NCBI RefSeq assembly: GCF_000733295.1
Contig: NZ_JPMI01000109.1
Span: 1-64,000, forward strand
Reading direction: 5' to 3'
DNA from: Archangium violaceum Cb vi76
GTDB taxonomy: Bacteria; Myxococcota; Myxococcia; Myxococcales; Myxococcaceae
DNA: 64,000 nucleotides
The position numbers and the translations under genes are program-made. The number at the start of each line of letters is the position of its first letter. Within the stretch, counting starts at the first letter, position 1. The notes beneath the pieces are model-generated. The model did no database searches and was not told the origin of the DNA. It worked only from the letters and a program-made list of their open reading frames with translations. Positions 19,283-27,966 of this stretch are shown one piece after another.

Positions 19283-20647
19283 CTAGTGCGCCGTCCACTC
19301 GATGCTCTTCAGGTCGATGCCTTCCTTGGCCATCTCGTACAGAGGGCTCATCTCGCGCAGGCGGTTCACCTTGTCCACCATGAGCTTGATGACGAAGTCG
19401 ACCTCCTCCTCGGTGTTGAAGCGGCCGAGGCCGAAGCGGATGGAGCTGTGCGCCAGCTCCTCCTCCACACCGCACGCGCGCAGCACGTACGAGGGCTCCA
19501 GTGACGCCGAGGTGCACGCCGAACCCGAGGACACCGCCACGTCCTTGATGGCCATCATCAGCGCCTCGCCCTCGACGTAGGCGAACGAGATGTTGAGGTT
19601 GCCCGGCAGCCGGTGCTCCATCGAGCCGTTCACCGTCACCATGTCCAGCTGATCCATGATGCCCTTGCGCAGCTTCTCGCGCAGGCGGAGCAGGCGCACG
19701 GACTCGTCGGCCATCTCCAGGCGGGCGAGCTCCGCCGCCTTACCGAAGCCCACGATGGCCGCCACGTTCAGCGTGCCCGAGCGCATGCCACGCTCATGCC
19801 CGCCGCCGTCGATGATGGGGGCGATGCGCACGCGCGGCTTGCGGCGCACGTAGAGCGCGCCCACGCCCTTGGGGCCGTACATCTTGTGCGAGGTGATGGA
19901 CGCGAGGTCCACGTTCATCTCCTCCACGTTGAAGGGCACCTTGCCGATGCCCTGCACCGCGTCGCAGTGGAAGAGGATGCCGCGCTGGCGGCACAGCTTG
20001 CCGATCTCCGCCACCGGCTGCACGGTGCCGATCTCGTTGTTGGCGAGCATGATGGAGACCAGGATGGTCTTGTCCGTCATGGCCGCCTCGAGCTTCTTCA
20101 GATCGATCCGGCCGTCCTTCTCCACCTCGAGGTAGGTGACGCGCGCGCCGCCGGTGGGCATCTCCGCCCACTGCCGGTACACCGGGTCGCTGTCGAGGTC
20201 GTGCTTGATGGACAGCTCGGCGAGGTTGTCGCGCGACACGGGCGCGCCGGTGAGCTGGGCCAGCCGCATCAGCTTCAGCTCGTCCAGCCGCTCCTGGCGC
20301 ACGCGCTCCAGGCGCTTGCAGGTGTCGAGCACCGCCTTGTGCTCGGTCTTCAGGGTGATGATGTGGTCACCCTTGTCCTTGTAGAACTCGACCACGCCCT
20401 TGATGGCGAGGTTGTCGGACTCGGTGGCGCCCGAGGTGAAGACGAGCTCCTTGTCGGACGCGCCGATGAGCGCCGCCACCTGCTTGCGCGCCTGCTCCAC
20501 CGCCGCCTCGGCCTTCCAGCCGAAGGGGTGGTTGCGCGACGCGGCATTGCCGAAGTCCTCGCGCAGGTACGGCATCATCGCCTCCAGCACCCGAGGATCC
20601 ATCGGGGTGGTGGCGTGGTTGTCCATGTAGATGGGCAGCTTCAGCAT
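19283..20647 (-). CDS. iscS: Cysteine desulfurase IscS with internal insertion
   Basis: The PLP enzyme takes sulfur from cysteine. The PLP Lys lies in [11 protein letters not shown] and the catalytic Cys loop is [19 protein letters not shown]. The ends match E. coli IscS closely, including the C-terminal [10 protein letters not shown]. At 454 residues it is about 50 longer than usual: residues about 115-167, between DTCKRLE and [13 protein letters not shown], are extra and helical-looking. It heads the ISC operon. Upstream lie two IscR-like operators. Confidence 0.94.
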   Translation of the reverse strand: MLKLPIYMDNHATTPMDPRVLEAMMPYLREDFGNAASRNHPFGWKAEAAVEQARKQVAALIGASDKELVFTSGATESDNLAIKGVVEFYKDKGDHIITLKTEHKAVLDTCKRLERVRQERLDELKLMRLAQLTGAPVSRDNLAELSIKHDLDSDPVYRQWAEMPTGGARVTYLEVEKDGRIDLKKLEAAMTDKTILVSIMLANNEIGTVQPVAEIGKLCRQRGILFHCDAVQGIGKVPFNVEEMNVDLASITSHKMYGPKGVGALYVRRKPRVRIAPIIDGGGHERGMRSGTLNVAAIVGFGKAAELARLEMADESVRLLRLREKLRKGIMDQLDMVTVNGSMEHRLPGNLNISFAYVEGEALMMAIKDVAVSSGSACTSASLEPSYVLRACGVEEELAHSSIRFGLGRFNTEEEVDFVIKLMVDKVNRLREMSPLYEMAKEGIDLKSIEWTAH

Positions 20648-20714
20648 CTCGGTAAACCTTCCGGGCGGCTGTCTGTCCGCTCGCCGCGAGGGCCGGATAA
20701 CCCCGCGTGCTTCC

Positions 20715-20740
20715 TAGGTGCGCCTACATGGACACACCTA
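20715..20740. promoter_or_regulatory. Inverted repeat upstream of iscS
   Basis: TAGGTG and CACCTA form an inverted repeat with 14 bp between the arms; the arms extend imperfectly to TAGGTGCGCC against TAGGTGTGTC. It lies just downstream, in iscS direction, of the first IscR-like site and would fall near the transcription start. Protein partner unknown. Confidence 0.4.
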
Positions 20741-20764
20741 ATGTGGACTGGAACGGTCAAATAT
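20740..20764 (-). promoter_or_regulatory. IscR type-1-like operator, proximal
   Basis: On the minus strand the site contains ATATTTGACC, GTTCC and AGTCCAC. I count 19 of 25 positions agreeing with the E. coli type-1 consensus, including GAC and AGTC cores. The TTGACC also looks like a -35 element, so bound IscR would block the promoter. The match is by eye. Confidence 0.55.
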
Positions 20765-20826
20765 AAAAGAGGGCTCCCCCGGTCAAGACGACATGCGGGG
20801 CGGGCCTCCCAGCCTCCATCAACCAC

Positions 20827-20851
20827 GAATCGGACCGATTCAGTCCACTAT
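20827..20851 (-). promoter_or_regulatory. IscR type-1-like operator, distal
   Basis: The minus strand reads ATAGTGGACT, GAATC and GGTCC, again 19 of 25 to the type-1 consensus by my count. It contains the perfect palindrome GAATCGGACCGATTC (20827-20841). Two such sites before iscS support Rrf2-family control, though no iscR is in this operon. Confidence 0.5.
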
Positions 20852-20947
20852 ACACCTCCGCCACCCCCTGGCACCTGCCTGAAGGGGTCCTTGGCTATCC
20901 GGGACCTGGGAGGCCTCATGTCGCAGGCCTGGCTACATGCTCCTCTG

Positions 20948-21886
20948 TCAGGCGAGGTGCAGCAGGTGCGCGCCGTCCGGGCGCACGGCGACGCCGGTGG
21001 CCGTGAGGGTCGCGTTGTATTGCGACATGTAGACGGCGGTCGCGCCAGCACGCAGGTGTTTGATGGAGACGTTGCCGACGGGACGGCGCCAGACGGGAGT
21101 GATGGGCCGTCCAGGGCCGGCGATGAACAGGGTCGTGCCATCGGTGCCGAGCCAGGCGCCGGGCGCCCAGGGCAGCGGCTCCCAGTCCGAGCTTTGGGTC
21201 GGTGTCAGCCAGAGCAGGGTGTCACGCCAGGAGCCGTCTGGCGCCGCCTCGGGCGGCAGGGGGCTCCAGGCCGCATCGGTCTCGCGACGCGCGTACAGGC
21301 CGCCATGAAAGGCCAGCCATGCGTCGCCAACGCGGCTGATGATGGGCGCGCCGGCGCCAGCCGCCAGTGGCGGAAATCCCTGGCTCCAATCCACCAGCAG
21401 CGGTTCGCCCGCATGGCCGCGGTAGATGCGCATGCGGTTGGTGGTGACGAGTACCTCGTGGGTGCCGATGGGATACAGGTCGGCGATGAGTTCGGAGCCG
21501 GTGTGGGGGAGACGCCATTTGAGCACCGGGGTGTCCGCAGTGATGGCCATCACCTCATCTTCAGCCGCAATCCAAATCTCCTCTCCCGCGAAGATGGCGG
21601 CATCCCCAATGTCCCCGCCGGGCAGCGGGGTCGAGGTCCACCGGGCACCGCCGTCACGCGATTCGTGCAGCATGTCACCGGCCACCGCCAGCAAACGGTC
21701 CGGGCGCGCCAGGACGACGTGAATGCGCTCCGGCGCGGTGAGCGGCGTGAACGTGGCGCCAGCGTCGTCGCTGCGGTAGAGGCGGGTCTCGCTACCAGTG
21801 CCACTGCGACGAGTGAGTAGGAGCACGGTCTCGCCGGCCACGGGAACGAATGTGCTTTCGAAGAGGTCGTCAGGGTCCGGGAACAT
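20948..21886 (-). CDS. BNR/sialidase-like beta-propeller protein, function unknown
   Basis: The protein is about 312 residues from the ATG at 21886, which I prefer over 21940. Asp-box (BNR) repeats are visible: YRSDDAGATF near residue 35 and HESRDGGARW near residue 77. Alternating short strands through the rest suggest a six- or seven-bladed propeller. There is no signal peptide and no catalytic Arg triad can be assigned, so enzyme activity is not claimed. It diverges from the toxin-like frame at 21990. Confidence 0.6.
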   Translation of the reverse strand: MFPDPDDLFESTFVPVAGETVLLLTRRSGTGSETRLYRSDDAGATFTPLTAPERIHVVLARPDRLLAVAGDMLHESRDGGARWTSTPLPGGDIGDAAIFAGEEIWIAAEDEVMAITADTPVLKWRLPHTGSELIADLYPIGTHEVLVTTNRMRIYRGHAGEPLLVDWSQGFPPLAAGAGAPIISRVGDAWLAFHGGLYARRETDAAWSPLPPEAAPDGSWRDTLLWLTPTQSSDWEPLPWAPGAWLGTDGTTLFIAGPGRPITPVWRRPVGNVSIKHLRAGATAVYMSQYNATLTATGVAVRPDGAHLLHLA

Positions 21887-21989
21887 GCTTCCAGCATAGC
21901 GGCACGGCGGCCACACATCCGACTGCTTCATCGGCAACAACGGGAGCCGGTTGTAGGCTGCGGAAGCCTACCAGGTCGTCGGAGGTTTT

Positions 21990-22208
21990 ATGTCTCAAGC
22001 CCGGTTGCCGTCCCCTCACGCGCTGGCACTGGCGGTTCGCCTGCATTTCCAATTCATGGCGTCGAGCACACTGCGGGGTGCCGCCAGCGTGGCCCTGGTA
22101 CTCGCCTCTTTGATGGGCGCTGGCGAGGTATGGGCATCCGAGCCCCACCGCCTGGGCATGGATATGAACCCCCGCCTACAAATGCAAGAGTTGGCCCTGG
22201 TCATTTGA
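21990..22208 (+). CDS. Signal-peptide leader ORF, probably the 5' part of the frameshifted gene downstream
   Basis: A strong GGAGG lies 7 bases before the ATG. The 72-residue frame has a clear export signal ending in GAGEVWAS and then runs only about 22 more residues before TGA. The next frame, open from 22168, holds the large toxin-like gene with no good ribosome site of its own. I think one base was gained or lost between about 22165 and 22208. It could instead be a short secreted peptide. Confidence 0.5.
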   Translation: MSQARLPSPHALALAVRLHFQFMASSTLRGAASVALVLASLMGAGEVWASEPHRLGMDMNPRLQMQELALVI

Positions 22209-22260
22209 AGAGATAAACCCGCTCCGCTGCCTGAAGGAGGGGTTCACGGGTAAATCGGGT

Positions 22261-23763
22261 ATGGCCAACGGTGAGCCGGACCTGTGGGATTTCACCGAGA
22301 GGACCATGTACGAAATCACGACGCCCTCGGGGATGGCCTTCCGCGGCGGCAAACTCGCGGCGCAGCTCAAGCTCGCCAACGACATCTGCTCGAAGGTGGA
22401 GTGCGGCGGCGTCACCTTCCGTCCTGGGACCTGGTCTCCCAAGGGGCCCTGTTATGCATTGGGCGGCGAACTGTACATGCGCGTCCAAAACGTCAGCGGC
22501 ATCCTTGTCTACCACGCGATCCTGGACGCGACGAAGCAGACGGCGCTCGCCACCACCCTCACGACGCTCGCGGCGCTCTTGAAGAGCGGTCTCGTGCAGC
22601 GGATTGGCGGGGCGCTCGGGCAGCGCCTCGGCGGCAAGGCGGTACCGGGCTACGCGGTGGCGTCCGCGCTGGCGGTGGTCATCCTGCTCGAGTCGGGGCG
22701 GGCGGAGGCGAAGGTGGGCTTTGGCGGCGACGAGCCACTGGTCGCGCTGTTCAAGTCGCTGGAGCACAAGGGCACACCGGTACCGCCAGAAGTCCGCCAG
22801 ATGCTCGAGAACGAGCCGAAGTTGAAGAAGGCACTCGAAGACGCCATGACCAGCAAGAAGGGCCTGACGCGGACGCAGCGGGAACTGAACGACCAGGTCC
22901 TTCACATCATCAAGGACAACCATGAGCGTTTCAGCGCGGAAGACCTCACCCTGCTGCTGGGCATGACACAGTTGGCGGGGCCGGCCCTGCCCGCGTCGGA
23001 CGTGACAGTCCAGACACTCCGAAATGTGCTCGAGGCGAAGAAGGCCGGTAGGTCCGGTAGCGGGACCAACGTTGGCAGCGGCAGGAGCGGCGGCTCGAGC
23101 GCGGCGGCGAAGGTGGATGGTGCTCCGGCGGCGAAGCGCAAGGTCTTCGATGCCCTGTTCAGCCGCACCGGCAAGGGCCGTCCCGTGCCCACCGATGACG
23201 AGGTGAACCTGTTCCTCTCCATTGTCCCGCCCGACCTGTGCGACGAGGAGGTAGCGGCGCTGGTCGCTCAGATTCAGCCCTGGGTGGGCGGCTCCGTTGC
23301 CGACGTCCTGGCAGGACTGACGACGGTGGTGGCGGCCATGCGAATGCCACGGACGGGGGCGGAGTTGCCGCGGGCCATGGCCGATGACACGAGTGGCTCG
23401 GTCGCCGCGCCGCCCGACTCGGAGGGAGCGTCCAGGGAACTGCTGATGGCGGCATTGGCCTCCCTCGTGCGCCTCGGCGACTACTCGCGGGTGGACGAGG
23501 GCACGCTCTACTTCGAGTCGAAAAGGGACGAGCTCGAGACCGGCTCGACGCTGACCAGGACGTTGCTCACGGTGCTGGGAGGCAAGCGTCTTGCCGCCGT
23601 CGTCTCCTTCAAGGTGACCGGCACCGGGGATGACTGGGTTCAGGTGATGATCCTCGGCTCCAGTGTGTGGGGCGATGCCGACCAGAACTCATGGGGTACA
23701 CCGGACGGACTCGTGTCGAACAGGCCGGTCAAGTTGTTCTGGTACGACGCCAGGAAGAAGTGA
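22261..23763 (+). CDS. Secreted endonuclease-like toxin homologue, probably degenerate
   Basis: The 500-residue frame, open upstream to 22168, starts with a nuclease-like block. GEPDLWDFTERTMYEITTP fits a PD-(D/E)xK layout (PD, then E-I-x), but the expected Lys after YEI is Thr here. It is followed by AFRGGKLAAQLKLAND, then a hydrophobic segment near residue 130-145, and a long helical C-terminal half with Ser/Gly linker (near 265-285). No homologue can be named with certainty. With the frameshift and the missing Lys it may be an inactive relic; it may also be a sequencing artefact. Confidence 0.5.
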   Translation: MANGEPDLWDFTERTMYEITTPSGMAFRGGKLAAQLKLANDICSKVECGGVTFRPGTWSPKGPCYALGGELYMRVQNVSGILVYHAILDATKQTALATTLTTLAALLKSGLVQRIGGALGQRLGGKAVPGYAVASALAVVILLESGRAEAKVGFGGDEPLVALFKSLEHKGTPVPPEVRQMLENEPKLKKALEDAMTSKKGLTRTQRELNDQVLHIIKDNHERFSAEDLTLLLGMTQLAGPALPASDVTVQTLRNVLEAKKAGRSGSGTNVGSGRSGGSSAAAKVDGAPAAKRKVFDALFSRTGKGRPVPTDDEVNLFLSIVPPDLCDEEVAALVAQIQPWVGGSVADVLAGLTTVVAAMRMPRTGAELPRAMADDTSGSVAAPPDSEGASRELLMAALASLVRLGDYSRVDEGTLYFESKRDELETGSTLTRTLLTVLGGKRLAAVVSFKVTGTGDDWVQVMILGSSVWGDADQNSWGTPDGLVSNRPVKLFWYDARKK

Positions 23764-23979
23764 GCAGACTCAGGCAAGGCGTAGAGGGGAACGAAGCTGC
23801 TGTCGAAACGGTCGCCGGTTCCGCGCCTCACCGGGTGCACCGCTCCGGAGCGCTCCACCTTGGAGCAGGTGCACCAGGGTGGAGCACCCCGCGGGGCCAA
23901 GTGCGCGATTTCAGGGCAGCGAGGGGTTGGCCGACAGACTGCAATTCGGGGACTCCGAGAGATTTCGGAGGGTGCACCG

Positions 23980-25728
23980 ATGAGCACGAACGAGAAGCGG
24001 GCCGTGAAGCTGAACGCCGTGGGGGCCATGGAGCTGTCGGTGGGTGGGAAGAACGAGCTGGTGCGGAGCGGGGGGGGCGAGCCGCCGCACAGGGACGAGC
24101 CGCGCCGGTACGCGCAGGCCGGGTGGAGGGCGGGCAAGCCGGAGGAGGACCCGGAGAAGATGAAGAAGTGGGGTCTGGTGACGGCGAGGCCGAGCGAGTT
24201 CCTCATCCACATGCGGCGGGGCCGGGTGCGGGAGGTGAGCGGGCAGGGCGCCTCGTGCTTCAAGCTGCCGGGCGACGCGGTGGCGATCGTCCCGACGAGC
24301 GTGCAGCGGCTGCAGTTCACCGCGGACCAGGTGACGAACGAGAAGGTCGGCGTGCAGGTGACGGGCCTGGCGGTGTACCGGATTGTCGATCCGCTGGTGG
24401 CCTTCCGGATGCTGAACTTCTCCTTCCCGGAGCGGGCGCAGCAGAAGCTGGCGGAGCTGCTGCGGGAGATGTTCGTGGGCGCGGTGCGGCGCCTGGTGGC
24501 GAACCTGTCGGTGGAGGAGTGCCTCTCCAAGCGCAAGGAGGGCATCGCCACGGAGTTGATGAAGGAGATCGCTCCGGTGGTGTCGGGGAAGGGGAGGCCG
24601 GAGGACCGGACGGATTCTGGGTGGGGCGTGGTCCTGGACACGATTGAGATCCAGGACGTGCGGGTGCTGTCGGAGACGGTGTTCGCGAACATGCAGGCGC
24701 GCTTCCGCGAGGAGCAGGAGCGGGTGGCGCGCGAGGCGGAGCTGGCGAAGGAGCGCTTCATCCAGCGGGAGGAGGCGGAGGCGGAGCGGCAGACGGCGCT
24801 GACGCGGCTGGCGACGGAGGAGGAGGTCCGTCACAAGAGGCAGGAGGCGGAGGAGCAGGCGAAGCTGGAGGCGCTGGCGGTCGAGTCGAGGGTGGAGGAG
24901 GCGCGGGTCGCGAAGGAGCGGAGCACGCGGCAGGCGCAGGTGTCGCTGGAGCGCGAGACGGCGCTGGCGAAGCTGAACGCCGAGCTGGAGGTGAGGGAGC
25001 AGAAGGCGAAGGCGGAGGAGGGGCAGAAGCTGGCGGCGCTGGAGGCGGAGCGGAGGATGTCGGAGGCGAAGCTGGCGCAGGAGCGTGCGCTGGCGGCGTC
25101 GAAGTCGCAGGCGGAGCTGGAGCGGTTGAAGCTGGAGCAGCAGGCGCAGACGGCGAAGCTGACGAACGAGCGGACGTTGGCGGTGGCGAAGGCGCAGGCG
25201 GAGCTGGAGCGGCTGAAGCTGGAGCAGGAGGCGGAGGCGGCGCGGCTGGTGCACGAGCGGCAGATGGCGGCGGTGAAGGCGGAGGCGGAGCTGGAGAAGA
25301 TGCACCAGGAGCAGCAGGCGCAGACGGCGCGGCACGGGGCGATGATGGCGGTGTTGCAGCAGGAGGCGGAGCGGGCGAGGGCGCAGGCGAAGGTGGCGGA
25401 GGCGCGGTGCGCGATTGCCGAGGCGGAGCTGGCGATGGCGGAGATGGATGCGCGCAAGGCGCGGATCACGCAGGACCCGGAGCTGGCGAGGGTGAGGGCG
25501 ATGAAGGAGATCGAGAACACGCTCTCGCCGGAGGCGATCCAGCTGGTGCTGGCGCAGCAGTTGCCGCAGGTGGCGGCGGCGTTCCAGCAGAAGATGGGGG
25601 AGGTGCACGTGACGGCGGTGGATGGGGCGAACCCATTCGGCTACATCGCGGCGGCGGTGGAGGGAGTGATGGGCCTGGCGCGCTCGGCGGGGCTGCAAGT
25701 GCCCGCTGTGAAGAAGGACCAGGCGGTG
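23980..25728 (+). CDS. SPFH/band 7 domain protein with long coiled coil
   Basis: The 582-residue protein starts at ATG 23980 with GGAGGG seven bases before it. The first part (to about residue 240) is SPFH-like: MHIRRG-type entry, VYRIVDPLVAFRML, and DTIEIQDVRVLSETVFANMQ. From about 230 to 510 it is Glu/Ala/Gln/Lys-rich with repeats of the type AELERLKLEQxAxxAxLxxER, a flotillin-like coiled coil. There is no N-terminal membrane segment. A role as a membrane-domain scaffold is inferred. The stop codon is at 25729-25731. Confidence 0.75.
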
Positions 25729-25770
25729 TAAGCCCTGCCCAAACCCATCAGCCCCCTCACTCGAGCAACC

Positions 25771-25828
25771 CTCCCTCTCCCCTCGGGAGAGGGTCGGGGT
25801 GAGGGTATCCGGGCCCCAGGTTGAATCC
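25771..25828. repeat. Dispersed palindromic repeat, copy E (long form)
   Basis: CCCTCTCCC-CTC-GGGAGAGGG then GGGGTGAGGGTAT and, further on, CCAGGTTGAATCC. This is the reverse orientation of the long form at 18241-18298 and shares its extra arm. Confidence 0.85.
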
Positions 25829-25837
25829 GCGTCAATC

Positions 25838-25871
25838 CCCTCTCCCTCTGGGAGAGGGTCAGGGTGAGGGT
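25838..25871. repeat. Dispersed palindromic repeat, copy F (short form)
   Basis: CCCTCTCCC-TCT-GGGAGAGGG followed by AGGGTGAGGGT, without the extra arm. It is directly downstream of copy E in the same orientation. Confidence 0.85.
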
Positions 25872-25890
25872 GGCCCCCCCCAGAACCGCG

Positions 25891-26871
25891 TCACACCTGG
25901 GTCAGAATCTCCGCACCATCCCGAGTGACGTAGATGGTGTGTTCGAACTGCGCGGACCGCTTCCCATCGGCGGTAACCACGGTCCATCCATCATCCCAAT
26001 CCAGGTGGCGGACGGAGCCCATGGTGAGCATGGGCTCGATGGTGAAGAACATGCCCTCTTCGATGATGTCGGTCGCGTGATAGTCGAAGGTATGGGCCAC
26101 CTGCGGCTCGAGGTGGAAGATCTCCCCGATGCCGTGGCCGCAGTACGACTGCACGACACCATAGCCGTAGCGCCTGGCATGGGCCTCGATGGCGCGGCCG
26201 ATGACGTTGATGGGCAGTCCCGGCTTGACCGCTTCGATACCCAGCATCATGCACTCGCGAGTCACGCGGAGCAGCTGTTCGGAGGCCGCGTCGATCTTCC
26301 CCACGGGGAAGGTGGCCGAACAATCCCCATGCATCCCATCGAGGTAGATGGTGACGTCGAGGTTGACGATGTCGCCATCTTCCAGGGGCCGGCTGTCGGG
26401 GATGCCGTGGAGGATGACCTCGTTGACCGAGGTGCAGAGGGACTTGGGGAAGCCGTGGTAGTTCAGGGTGCTGGGGTAGCCACCGCGGCGGATGTACTCC
26501 TCGTGGCAGATGACATCGATCGTGTCGGTAGTGACGCCGGGCTTCACGGCGGCGCCGCAGACCTGGAGGACCTCGGCGGCGGCGCGGCAGGCCCTGCGCA
26601 TGCGCTCCACGCGGGTGGCGGGGTCTCCCTTGGCGCCAGGGCCGGGGCGGCCCGTGTCCGCGTAATCAGGCCGGGGGATATGAGCGGGCACGGACCTGCG
26701 AGGGCTCACCGCACCGGGCCGCACACGCCGGGAGGCGGGGGCGGGCGCGCGGGCCTGCGAGTCCTCGCCGCGGTGACACTTCTTGTACTTGTTCCCGCTG
26801 CCGCACCAGCAGGGCTCGTTGGGGCCGGGCAGCTTCGTGGGGGCAGCGAGTGTCGTACTGGTCGTGGTCAT
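25891..26871 (-). CDS. map: Type I methionine aminopeptidase with SEC-C metal-binding motif
   Basis: The 326-residue enzyme removes N-terminal Met. The SEC-C finger is CWCGSGNKYKKCH near residue 20-33, then a basic linker, then the peptidase from about 80. Metal ligands lie in NLDVTIYLDGMHGD (Asp pair), GHGIGEIFHLEP (His), FTIEPML (Glu) and near the C-terminus QFEHTIYV (Glu). SEC-C-bearing forms are known in several bacteria and may help ribosome or SecA contact. Confidence 0.93.
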   Translation of the reverse strand: MTTTSTTLAAPTKLPGPNEPCWCGSGNKYKKCHRGEDSQARAPAPASRRVRPGAVSPRRSVPAHIPRPDYADTGRPGPGAKGDPATRVERMRRACRAAAEVLQVCGAAVKPGVTTDTIDVICHEEYIRRGGYPSTLNYHGFPKSLCTSVNEVILHGIPDSRPLEDGDIVNLDVTIYLDGMHGDCSATFPVGKIDAASEQLLRVTRECMMLGIEAVKPGLPINVIGRAIEAHARRYGYGVVQSYCGHGIGEIFHLEPQVAHTFDYHATDIIEEGMFFTIEPMLTMGSVRHLDWDDGWTVVTADGKRSAQFEHTIYVTRDGAEILTQV

Positions 26872-26987
26872 GTCCGTGCTTCCTCCGTCAGGTGCCGCTG
26901 GCGCACCCTATCTACACCTCCGGAAACGCCGGGGCTCATGCGATTTGCGCATGGCTCGCGGTGCCCGGGGGTGATGGGGGCAACCGC

Positions 26988-27530
26988 CTACTCCCTGGCC
27001 AGGTGTCTCCGGCGGCCCCCCTGGAGCCGCCCGAGCAGGTAGAGGGTGCCGCGCTCCAGCAGCACGAGCAGGGCTACCACGAGGAGGGACAGCAGGAAGA
27101 GGGCGAGGTTGCGCTCGTCCCCGCTGCGGTAGGCGAAGGCGAGCGAGGTGGACACCGCGGGGGGGTGGACGGCGTCGAGCCCGACCATGAACACGATGGT
27201 GGTGAGCATGGCGGCCCCGGCGGCCAGGTACTGCGGCCCGAAGAGCAGCAGGTAGGTGCCAAAGCCCGCGAGCGCCGCCAGGGTGTGGGCCACCACCAGC
27301 GTGCGCACGCTGTTCATCCCGTGCTGCGGATCCAGGTAGATGAGGAAGGCGCTGGAGGCCAGGGAGGCGAAGAGCACCCGCTGATGGCTGAGGGCGTCCA
27401 CGAAGGCGAGGACGAAGAGGATGATGAGCGTCGGCAGCAGCACGAGCAGCAGCTCGTCCTTCAGGGACAGCCGCTGACGCAGCCGGCGCAGCGGTGGCGG
27501 TCCCGGCTTCAGACTCGAACGTTCGTTCAC
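26988..27530 (-). CDS. HPP family membrane protein
   Basis: The product is about 180 residues from the GTG at 27530; a longer frame to 27665 would overlap the next gene. Four to five hydrophobic segments and the family motif LDAVHPPAVSTSLAFA are present. HPP proteins are linked to nitrite transport in some organisms, but that role is not shown for this one. It heads the downstream end of a minus-strand cluster. Confidence 0.8.
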   Translation of the reverse strand: MNERSSLKPGPPPLRRLRQRLSLKDELLLVLLPTLIILFVLAFVDALSHQRVLFASLASSAFLIYLDPQHGMNSVRTLVVAHTLAALAGFGTYLLLFGPQYLAAGAAMLTTIVFMVGLDAVHPPAVSTSLAFAYRSGDERNLALFLLSLLVVALLVLLERGTLYLLGRLQGGRRRHLARE

Positions 27531-27585
27531 GTCGCGTGTCCCCGCCTCCCGGGGAAGTTCCCCGGGGGGGTGAAGGGGCCGAGGG

Positions 27586-27927
27586 TCAGCGGCGTTCGTT
27601 CTCCTCGAGTGGCCCCTGGCCGTTCTCGAGCGGACCCTCGCCGTCGTTGATGACACCGGGCTCATCGCCGATGACTGCGTCCTCCTGCTCCCGCTCCTGG
27701 CCCGAGCCCCCCAGGCCCTCCTGGAAGCCCTCCTCGGCCTCCCTGGCCGTCTCGCGCATTTCCTGGGCGGCCTCGCGCGCCTCCTGGGCTGCCTCGTCTA
27801 CCGCTTGTCCGGCCTGGCGGGCCTCGTCCCGTACTGTTCCTTCCTTACGATCCTCACAGCCCACCGTCAGGCCGAGTGCACCGAGCATGCCCGCCAGTGT
27901 GAGGCTCTTCCATCCCAGTCGCATCAT
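27586..27927 (-). CDS. Small lipoprotein with charged helical repeat
   Basis: The 113-residue product has a lipobox LTVGC (Cys at 24) after a short signal. The mature part repeats EAxQEAREAAQEMRETAREA, an amphipathic helical region, then becomes acidic and Gly-rich. GGAGGG precedes the ATG. It should be anchored in a membrane facing the periplasm. Function unknown. Confidence 0.75.
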   Translation of the reverse strand: MMRLGWKSLTLAGMLGALGLTVGCEDRKEGTVRDEARQAGQAVDEAAQEAREAAQEMRETAREAEEGFQEGLGGSGQEREQEDAVIGDEPGVINDGEGPLENGQGPLEENERR

Positions 27928-27966
27928 CTGTCCCTCCTTCGCATGGTGGTTTCACTTCGGAGCCGC

